Positions 56,546 through 64,000 of a stretch of 64,000 nt of DNA are shown here, one piece after another. This DNA comes from Pisaster brevispinus (Eukaryota > Echinodermata > Asteroidea > Forcipulatida > Asteriidae). The translations under genes and the position numbers were made by a program. Where the stretch lies: contig JAMKCF010000001.1 of NCBI GenBank assembly GCA_023634235.1, positions 14,456,258-14,520,257 on the forward strand. Direction: 5' to 3'. The notes beneath the pieces were generated by a model. That model saw only the letters and a program-made list of their open reading frames with translations, did not search any database and had not been told where the DNA came from. Every line of letters begins with the position of its first letter. The first letter of the stretch is position 1.

Positions 56546-57765
56546 TGTCTGGCAAAGTGCCCAACCTTACCGCATGTGTAGCAGCACCTCTCTCGTCCTG
56601 GGGCGGTATGAGGGCCGGGACCAGTGGAGTATTGGGGGTTCCTGGCAGGCCATCTGGGATGGTTGGACATATTCTCCAGATGATGTACCCGTTGGCCCAA
56701 CACCTGCTGACCCTGTAGTACCTGGTCAAGGGTAGCCATCTGTCTCCGCATCAATTCTGCCAAATCAGTGAGCTGATCTTTGTCAACCGCTTGTTTACCT
56801 GCTGGCGAACTGGTGGAAATGGCATTAATACTGACTTTGGGTGTAAGAGCTGGGGGTCGGTCATCCGTCTTTGTCGGGTTTGGGTTGGTGAGGGCAGCCT
56901 GTTGGTTTATGAAGTACTTCTGCCGTCTCACCTCCTTGGCATGTCGTGCTTCTTCACTGATAACCCTGAGCTCCTGGCGGAGGGATTTGAAGGACATTGT
57001 CCTCGGTTGCATCGGGGCCAGTCGCTGTCTCACGGTATCATCATGCAACCCCTTCATGAATTGGGTCGTGAGGAGAAGGTCTCTGTCCTCGCCTAATGAC
57101 CATTGTCTCCCCTGGCGTCTGTTTACATCTTCAACATGCCTCAGCAAGGCCTCAAGAGCGATGGCGTAGTCTGTGCTCGTTTCTTCTGACCTCTGCACAC
57201 GGGAGAAAAATGTTGCTATTGGTGTAGTGGCAGTACTTCCCTCTCCAAACTCTTCAAGTAGCTCCGTAATGGCGGCATCTGCTGTCATCACCCCTCGGCA
57301 CTCAAGGTTGAGTACCAAGTCTCTGGCTCTCCCTCGTGTATGCCTCACGACCTCGTGGAACTGGACATGGTCTGGCTGAGGCCCCTTTAACTCCAACAGA
57401 TATCTAACGTCCCGCACCCAGTCTTCAACTTTCAAGTGGTTCCGTTCAGATGACGACCCAGAAAAGGTTGGGATGTTCTTCAGTTGATGGGATGTGTAGG
57501 TAAGTGGGACTCCTGTTGACTGGAGAACCGGATGGCAGGGTCTCTGGGGTGTACTTTGTAGGGGGTCCAAACCGGCCAATTGCAGTGGACTTGGGGGTAT
57601 GTTCAGCCGAGGTGATGACACCTGTGGATCACTAACTGCTACTGCTGGATGATAAGGTGTGGAGGTAGGATTTCCCATCATAGGAGCCGGCCTCAGATGT
57701 GGGCTGAACGGATTGACAGGGCTGTCATACAAGGTAATGTTGGGAGGGCACGGGGTCTCCGCCAT
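56473..57765 (-). CDS. gag: Ty3/gypsy Gag polyprotein
   Basis: The start chosen is the Met at 57765 (AAGATGGCG, good Kozak context), giving AETPCPPNITLYDSPVN. An earlier in-frame Met at 57810 exists but has no such context. The protein is about 430 residues: a Pro-rich head; a capsid-like helical region with WVRDVRYLLELKGP, a DYAIALEALLRHVEDV segment and FMKGLHDDTVRQRL; and a single CCHC zinc knuckle CYTCGKVGHFARQC near the C-terminus (about 56586-56545) for RNA binding. It ends in TAG at 56475-56473. The overlapping pol frame is reached by -1 shifting. Confidence 0.9.
   Translation of the reverse strand: MAETPCPPNITLYDSPVNPFSPHLRPAPMMGNPTSTPYHPAVAVSDPQVSSPRLNIPPSPLQLAGLDPLQSTPQRPCHPVLQSTGVPLTYTSHQLKNIPTFSGSSSERNHLKVEDWVRDVRYLLELKGPQPDHVQFHEVVRHTRGRARDLVLNLECRGVMTADAAITELLEEFGEGSTATTPIATFFSRVQRSEETSTDYAIALEALLRHVEDVNRRQGRQWSLGEDRDLLLTTQFMKGLHDDTVRQRLAPMQPRTMSFKSLRQELRVISEEARHAKEVRRQKYFINQQAALTNPNPTKTDDRPPALTPKVSINAISTSSPAGKQAVDKDQLTDLAELMRRQMATLDQVLQGQQVLGQRVHHLENMSNHPRWPARNPQYSTGPGPHTAPGRERCCYTCGKVGHFARQCPHSNQQRRAPMEQARTSQSPLN
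56476..56482 (-). promoter_or_regulatory. -1 ribosomal frameshift site GTTAAAC at the gag stop
   Basis: On the coding strand the gag frame reads CCG TTA AAC TAG. The heptamer G TTA AAC allows slippage to GTT AAA CTA, the frame of the protease, directly before the gag stop. GUUAAAC is a permissive variant of the X XXY YYZ slippery sequence, and the pol frame is indeed the -1 frame of gag here. A stimulatory structure was not tested. Confidence 0.6.
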
Positions 57766-57941
57766 CTTGTAAATAAAAAGCTTTTCAACTAATAGCACTG
57801 TGTTGGTCAAAATAAAATTAAAAAATTGCCCAAGAGAAAGAAAAAAAAACCCACTCTGTCCAAAGTAAATTAAAGAAAAATTGGCTAAATTCTAATAATA
57901 AAAGAATATTTACCACTGCCCGGATCTTCCACCAAAAAAAA

Positions 57942-59521
57942 TGTAACCAGGAAAATTGGCACACTTTGGAAAAGTAATTAAATGAAGGAGAAAAGCAAAA
58001 CTACCTATTTGGGGACTCGCTTGCCAAAAATCAAAAGGAACCTAGATTATAGTGGTAAAGGCGCAGATTTTTCTTTATAAAATAAATAACTTAGACAGAG
58101 ATGTTTTAGGTTTCCAGTGCACAAAATAAAGAAATCAAACTATTTCTATTTATTTCTACTTCTCAAAACTGCCAAAAAAGAATGAATCTCCTGTAATGAC
58201 AATGATTTACCAAAAGTTACCCGCCGAAATATAACTCTGAAAGTTCGTTTAGTATAAAAAAACAAGTTTCCAAAAAAAGAAAGAGTTGCTAAAATTTCAA
58301 GTAAAAAAACCTGAAAACCAACACAGCACTAATAGTGAATTACTCTCAAGTACAATAAGACATTAACCTGTAAATACAAAGAAAAATACAAAAGAAAAAA
58401 TGATTAAAGTTACATACAAAAGAATAAATGATTAAGGAAATATGCAGAAAGTAATACATGTATGTGGACCAAACTATGCCAGTGAACCACTTGTAAGACA
58501 ACTCTATGCTCCCAGAACTTCAAAAATCTAAATAACAAAAGAACTGGCCAGAGGAAGCAGGGGATTAAGTAATTTACACCAGCCATAAACTTGGAGAAGC
58601 TACACAACCCTATGAGTCTCATTAGCTTATGCAAATCCTTAAATACACATCTTGAGCACAATGAGTTACAGTGGCATGGCATGGTCAAAGAACTCACAGT
58701 CTCAAGAAAAATGGCCGAAATACATTATATACGAACTTGAATACAAAAATGGAATAAGAAAAGCTACAATATAGAATAAACCTAGAAAAATAAGGCATGG
58801 CTACATATATAAGCAATCAAACTTAACAGGCAAGTAAGACAGTGATGGAAACTAACGCATAAGGCTCAGGGAAAAGTTTGGTCACGGCACAAAAGTAAAG
58901 TGTCTCCAAACTAAAACAAGAAAAATAGTATAAAGAAAATGATAAAAGTAATCATGAATGTCCCAGTAAAACAGGCCTTAAACAAAAACATTACAATACC
59001 AGCGACTATATCAGTTTTCCATAGTATTAAAACTTCCAACAATAACTCAAAGAAAGTCTGAACAAAACTCAACTAATACTTTCTTTGGAGATCAACCAAA
59101 AACAAATACATGTACATAGTTTCCCTACTAACTTAGAAAGTTTGATACCAAGACTACAGAACATGCATCTCCTGGATAAAATATCCAACTTAGCAAGAGA
59201 TAAATACAGAACTTTCCATTGGAAGAAAAACTCACCAAGAATTGTTGAGCGGTAGGGAAGGAGAAAGCAGCTGCCCAGTATGCATGTCTTTATTGCTTGC
59301 TGCTCACCTGCTCACTGACCAGCTAAAAACACATGGTCAGAGCCAGGACAAAAGAAAAGGTCTGGTGCACATTTCCACATAGGCAAAGTATACCCTAAAA
59401 AGGCAGGGAGCTATACAAGGGGAACCACTCCTAAATAAATACTGGACCTCTGAGGGGAACCACCTTATAAAATCAAATGGAAATATAAAAAAAACATAAA
59501 GTAGATTTCCACTCCTCTACA
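57942..59521 (-). repeat. Ty3/gypsy 5' long terminal repeat
   Basis: 1580 bp, beginning TGTAGAGGAGTGGAAATC on the minus strand and ending GGTTACA. It contains the promoter and polyadenylation signals of the element (AT-rich with several AATAAA/TTTATT sites). It differs from the 3' LTR by a 2-bp indel (cagagatg versus cagagagatg) and about three substitutions, for example agtgcacaaaa versus agtgcaaaaaa. Frames of about 95 residues inside the LTR occur in both copies and are not supported as genes. Confidence 0.95.
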
Positions 59522-59525
59522 CTTT

Positions 59526-60270
59526 CATAACAAGGGTTTCTTTGAACACAATTTCATCTTTTTCAAAACAAATCTGCTATATTTTTCAAAACTGCTATTT
59601 CTGTCAGAATCGTCAATTTTGCAGAATTCTGCTAGAAATCTGCAAAAAATTCCTTTTGCTAGATATCCTGTCAAATATGCGTGTACGACCCATAGAGCTA
59701 TAGCTCTGTACGACCTATATTTGGAAACGCCGTGTTAAAAATCGAAGCAAGGCCTATAACGCTATAACGCCTTGATTGCCTAACAATCACGTATAATTAT
59801 GTACACAATAAAACACGTGACGTCTGCGGTAAATGCATGCAGAATATTATGGGCTGCGCAATCATTGGTAGAGAAGGAGTTTTAATTCCTGTGTCGTTTG
59901 CCATAATACATCTGTCATAATTATAGGCCTATTGTTGTTTGAACAAACATTTTGAAATTATATTTCTAATTTACCATGACAATCGTTCGAAAACAGATCA
60001 AAGCATGCATTGATCCCCAATCGAGATCCCCGTTCTAATAATAGATGCTCCCCAAGCAATACCGATTGCCTTTCATTGGCCCTCTCTTTGTAAATGTTGC
60101 ATATGCATTTCGCTGCACAGTAAGTTAAATATTGCAGCCAGCCTGCCTGCAGCTTAAGGGCACGTCCACAGTACCTGAATGCTTTATTACATGCGCTAAG
60201 TGTAGATCACTATTCACGATAAACATACCGCAGAAAAGTGTGACCGAAATGGAGACAATCGACAAACTAA
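59526..60270. other. gene-free stretch upstream of the OB-fold gene
   Basis: Contains a small palindrome (gagctatagctc near 59694-59705) and repeated ctataacg/cgccttg phrases. It may include the promoter of the gene that follows, but no element is definite. Confidence 0.35.
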
Positions 60271-60628
60271 AATCATCGCCTTGTACTTCAAAACCGTATC
60301 CAAAAGGAATTCGATGTAAAAACGGCTAAAACCTTGGAAGTAGCGCTCGCAGATAGCTCGGGGACAATAAAAGCCCTCGTCTACGATGACCTACTGGCTA
60401 ACTTTAAAGGAGACGTTCTTCTCATCAGGGGTTTTCAGAAAGGGAAGTCTGCAAGCACTATAATATTGAACAGAAACACCAAGGCACACAAATGTCCGCA
60501 AATGACAATTCCTGATCAGATGATAAAGGAAGCAGAGCTGATGCTTGCAGACCGACCACCGCCAGACGTAACACCAATTGAAAACATCCACGAGGGCAAT
60601 TATGTCACCATACATGGCACAATTACAT
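60271..60628 (+). CDS. RPA-like OB-fold protein, first visible exon
   Basis: The frame is open from 60271 (after TAA) and reads KEFDVKTAKTLEVALADSSG, TIKALVYDDL, VLLIRGFQKGKSASTIIL, and a linker with DRPPPDVTPIENIHEGNY, then VTIHGTIT before a GTAAGA donor at 60629. The pattern (K..V.LAD.TG.I...VY......G....IR) is that of single-stranded DNA-binding OB folds of the RPA large-subunit type. The beginning is unresolved: another frame (60132-60329) carries TCAKCRSLFTINIPQ and may be an upstream part in a shifted frame. The donor phase does not fit the next exon directly, so an unseen exon or a frame error lies between. Confidence 0.6.
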
Positions 60629-60944
60629 GTAAGATATTTAATTTTCTAATGAATGTCATTATCTGTAGTAAATTCAAACTAGTCAAACGAACAGCAACAA
60701 TCGACTATACCTTGCTCGTTTTCGAAAGTATCTTTCATTAAAGTTTATTTTTGTCTAAAATCTAATTTCATATTACAACTAATTTAAAGTTTCCCCCTAA
60801 TTTTGACACGCTGTATACGGATAACTCCATACTCTTACTGCAATGGGGAAAAGAATGTCAAAAAGAAAATCTAATACACCTTTAAAGGCCCTTAGCTTTT
60901 TCCCAATGTCTCAATAGTTGTTTTTTATCATGCTTCTCAAACAG

Positions 60945-61169
60945 GATGAAGTCCCAAGACAGATCGACGGAGCATCTGGACAAACTCAGACAGTGCGCAA
61001 CATTTCAGTCCAGGACACTAGCGGAACAGTACAGGTTGCATTATGGAATAAATCTTCACACAGCCCAGTCAAAACCGGAGACTCCATTAAAATAAGCCAC
61101 ATGACAGCAAAGCATAACACCTATCTCCAAGCACTCGCTCTATCAACAACATCTCGAACAAGCATTGAG
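60945..61169 (+). CDS. RPA-like OB-fold protein, second OB-fold exon
   Basis: A 225-nt exon (75 codons, phase 0 at both ends) between tctcaaacag and GTATGT. It encodes DEVPRQIDGASGQTQTVRNI, SVQDTSGTVQVALWNKSS, VKTGDSIKISHMTAKHNTY and ALALSTTSRTSIE. This is a second OB fold of the same RPA-like kind: the strand pattern (.I.V.D.TG.V.V.LW......G D.I.I......). Expected to bind single-stranded DNA in the nucleus. Confidence 0.75.
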
Positions 61170-62958
61170 GTATGTTTCAAACTTTTTCTTTAATTCTCTC
61201 TTCGAAATAATTGTCAACGCCTCCAAAATTTATGTCTTTCACTTTTCAGTAAACAACAGTTTTTCTTGATTGAAACATAAGGCCAAATATTTAAAAAAAA
61301 ACATGTTTTTGAAAAAAAGGAGGAAGCGGGGCTTTTTATTTTTTATTTTTTCCAATTTGAAAATTTCCTGCAACCGTTGGTGTTTCCACTGTCTGAAGAC
61401 TTTTAAAATTTAAAGACAAATTAGACAACAAAACTTAACAATTTTACAATGCAATTAAGAGTTGTATTTGTCACATATTTCACAAGCATTTATTTTCTGT
61501 TGATTTTGTGGACTTTTCCAGTGTTTTTTACTGCATTTTTCAAAAATAATAAAATCCAGGCGGCCTCCAAGAAGGAAGCGGGCGGGGACGAAAGACATGT
61601 GTTTTTTTTTAATTCGCCTAATTCAGTCCCCTTTTTTTCTTTTTAAAAGACTATCACTCATAATAATTTTGACCCGAAAGTTCACCAGAGACTATTATCT
61701 TTTCGCTAAAAAGTTCATCAACCTTTCCCATGGAGTCAGAATGACTGTAAATTAACGCTGACACTGTGACCCAGATTTTGGATCTAAAACAAACGTTTAA
61801 ATACAAACGACCTCTTAACAGCACGCCTGTCCGCATCTTGACAAACGGACCACCTGTGCCAGACCGTGAATCGTGAACAATAAGTGTGGCCTTATACAGC
61901 GCGCTCCAGCTGTCGGCGTCTACAAAAAAATACCCGCTTGTAGATCGGCTATAAGACACGCCCTTGCACACACGGCTCTGATTGGTCAACGTATACTGCA
62001 TCATCCAATGAATATATCAGCCTGGCTTTTACCGCGCGGCCAGTCAGTATCATATTGAACAAAATTGCACACACACGTACCGCCTCCAGTTTACTCGGTA
62101 GCCATTCGATTCACACACACTTGTAAAAACCGAATGCTTTCCATTGTTTTCTTAGACAGCGCGTGTATGTGTTTTATAGCTCCATGGTCTGGCAAGTCTC
62201 ACTTTGTGTACGCATGCCATGTCATATTTGTAGACAGACAACATTCTGCAGTTTTCAAGTCTTTCGTAAACAAATATTTTGAATGTCCTCAAAAAAAGAA
62301 AAGAAAAAAAAGAACACATCATTCAAAGTTCTTACTACTGTCCAGACGAAAATACTTTCTTCTTGATGCTTTTTATGACCATCTCGAACAGAAGCCTAAT
62401 GCCAACTGTCTATAATAAACAGAACAGATTATTAGTTTCTTGACTTTTGTTTTACTTTTCCTTGAAAAGACTAACCTGGCTATCACATACATCACGATCT
62501 TCCACAAATTATGACCCGATCAAACTCGTTGCCTATCATTGTGTAATTAATACTCTTCTTTATTGCCCCTATATACTGTTTATTTCTGAACTTAGCCACA
62601 ACTACAGCATAAAGGAACTTGCCTTCAACCCCAAACCAATGGATTCACTGCTACATTTTCATATAGCATTAAACCGTAAACAATAGCAAGGGTGCAATTG
62701 CAAGTCCTCCAATATCTGATTTCAAACTTGTTCCTATATGTGTAGTTTTCGTTTATACCTCCAATTTCTCGACAGCATAATGTCAGTCTGCTTACATCTA
62801 TACTGTACAAACTACAAAAATGATTTCCATTTTGTAACCCGCTTTAACTTTTATCACCAAACTGACAAAGAAGTTCATTATTGATTTTTTTCAATTATTA
62901 TTACATGTAGCCATGTAATATATACATCCATCTAATTTTTGTTTTATTTATTTTACAG
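61170..62958. other. large intron of the OB-fold gene
   Basis: Bounded by GTATGT and ttattttacag. No internal exon was recognised. A GC-richer block at about 61780-62110 has two CCAAT-type boxes (attgg near 61980, ccaatg near 62005) and might be a promoter or an inserted repeat. Confidence 0.5.
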
Positions 62959-63258
62959 CCTGATGACAAACAGGAAAAAGTCAACATCGTGACTGTAGAA
63001 GACAATCCAGATGGCCTTTCAGTGCTTGGTGAGATCAATGACGACCTAGTGACACTCCACATGTCTAAACTGGTGGCCATACACATCTGGAAAACTGCAG
63101 AGAGCCAACACATTTTGAAACTCCTCGAAAATCAACAAACTTACCACTTTCAGTTAAAAGGTGCATATATCATAGACATTGTCAACGATGATAACAGTGA
63201 CACAAGTGCACAAACTTCCAAGCGTAAAAGCAAAAGCAACAAGCAATCCACTCAGTAG
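62959..63258 (+). CDS. RPA-like OB-fold protein, last exon
   Basis: Starts in phase 0 after the acceptor with PDDKQEKVNIVTVEDNPDG, LSVLGEINDDLVTLHMSKL, VAIHIWKTAESQHILKLLEN, then AYIIDIVNDDNSD, and ends with a basic Ser/Lys tail (KRKSKSNKQSTQ) and TAG. Contiguous in phase with the exon 60945-61169. The region may be a third partial OB fold or a dimerisation segment. The Lys-rich tail could be a nuclear localisation signal. Confidence 0.7.
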   Translation, partial: PDDKQEKVNIVTVEDNPDGLSVLGEINDDLVTLHMSKLVAIHIWKTAESQHILKLLENQQTYHFQLKGAYIIDIVNDDNSDTSAQTSKRKSKSNKQSTQ

Positions 63259-64000
63259 AATGATAAGCAGGATATGATGCAAGTAATGATGCAAGTAATG
63301 TCTAAATGACTCCTCTACACATGATTGTTTAGCATCACTAATCATACAAAAAGTGTCATTCAAAAACTAATCCTCTTAAACAACCCTCATTTTCACAGCT
63401 ATCCAAAACAAATCATTAATCTGGATACATACATATAATTGACTGTATTTCAGTAGCTTTTCAATAACAAGAAAAACCTTCTAATTTGACAAATATTTTT
63501 TTTGCTTTTCACGCCAATTTCAAAACTAACACTTTTCATTGTGTCCACTCTTAATGGTCAGTAAAGTGTACAGTTCATTTGGGATAACACTATCTTTTTG
63601 GCAATTTATAATGTTTTTCTCTTTGCTGCTTTGTTCAATTATAAGAAGTCAGTTTCCTCAATCTTTTTGAAGCAGTGATCGTTTCTCTTTTTGAAAACAA
63701 AAACCCCTTTTCTGTTTGACATCTTAGATCTTTGCTGTTTTGCTCTACCATCTACTTATGGTTGCCTTTTTCACGAATGCAACTTTTCACCCTTGTACTC
63801 ATTCTGACAGGCAAGCATCACTTACTATGGACAAAATTGAAAACTAACACTTTTTACAACTACACCTTCTCATAACTCAAACATTTTTCCAATTACAAGG
63901 AGTGTCCGTTGTTGAGAAAACTAATTCAACAAAGTGGTCAAATAATACATATCAAGATTTGTGATAAATTTCATTTCAAACCTTTGAAAAACACCATTAT
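63259..64000. other. 3' region of the OB-fold gene, otherwise empty
   Basis: AT-rich; includes the duplicated phrase atgatgcaagtaatgatgca right after the stop. No other gene is recognised up to the window edge. Confidence 0.4.

Larger units (their letters stand above)
50607..59521 (-). mobile_element. nearly intact Ty3/gypsy LTR retrotransposon
   Basis: An 8.9-kb element on the minus strand. The 5' LTR is 57942-59521 and the 3' LTR is 50607-52188; both run TGTAGAGGAG...CCTGGTTACA on the coding strand. CTTT flanks it on each side (50603-50606 and 59522-59525), a 4-bp target duplication. Gene order 5' to 3' is gag, protease, reverse transcriptase, RNase H, integrase, which defines the Ty3/gypsy lineage. 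The LTRs differ at a few positions only, so insertion was recent. The candidate primer-binding site just after the 5' LTR is TGGTGGAAGATCCGGGCA (about 57934-57917); I could not assign the tRNA. Confidence 0.93.

Overview
This is a stretch of animal nuclear genome, almost certainly from an aquatic invertebrate. I lean towards a marine invertebrate deuterostome but cannot prove it. The support is AT-rich introns with GT/AG borders and polypyrimidine tracts, a KMT5A-type SET domain, and a mixture of Polinton, Helentron, Penelope-like, CR1/L2-like LINE, Ty3/gypsy, hAT and MITE sequence. No bacterial operons, tRNA, rRNA or CRISPR arrays were seen. Most of the coding potential belongs to mobile elements in different states of decay.

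Layout. 1-7020 (minus): exons of a chimeric gene that joins a KMT5A-like SET methyltransferase domain, an 8-residue repeat linker, two zinc fingers and a tyrosine-recombinase-like domain that runs off the left edge; its introns hold MITEs. 7.5-8.8 kb: two foldback elements, one with a 9-bp target duplication. 10.3-12.0 kb: a 1.7-kb cascade of microsatellites beside a LINE scrap. 13.1-17.4 kb (plus): a decayed Polinton/adintovirus-like element (DNA polymerase B, packaging ATPase, small virion-cluster protein, integrase, F54H12.2-like virion protein), with one further scrap at 22.7 kb. 17.9-21.2 kb (plus): a spliced hAT-like transposase with one frameshift. 23-30 kb: LINE and transposase scraps, palindromic repeats and tandem repeats. 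31.8-32.1 kb: a small ORF followed by a histone-type 3' stem-loop. 32.2-34.5 kb (plus): a Penelope-like reverse transcriptase followed by a hammerhead ribozyme and lacking a recognisable GIY-YIG endonuclease. 35.9-46.1 kb (minus): a large decayed Helentron encoding, from its 5' end, a basic N-terminus, repeat arrays, a PHD finger, a tegument-protease-like plus OTU protein, a Cys-rich domain, HUH Rep, PIF1 helicase and an EEP endonuclease. 46.2-48.1 kb (plus): a 5'-truncated LINE. 50.6-59.5 kb (minus): a nearly intact, young Ty3/gypsy element with two almost identical 1.58-kb LTRs, a 4-bp target duplication and a likely -1 frameshift site at the end of gag. 60.3-63.3 kb (plus): three exons of an RPA-like OB-fold protein.

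Apart from the elements acting on their own mobilisation, the only candidates for host genes are the SET/recombinase chimera, the OB-fold gene, the small ORF with the histone-like end and possibly the hAT-like gene. The most novel object is the SET - zinc finger - tyrosine recombinase fusion, supported by phase-matched splice junctions. Next come the hammerhead-bearing, endonuclease-less Penelope element and the PHD/OTU-carrying Helentron.
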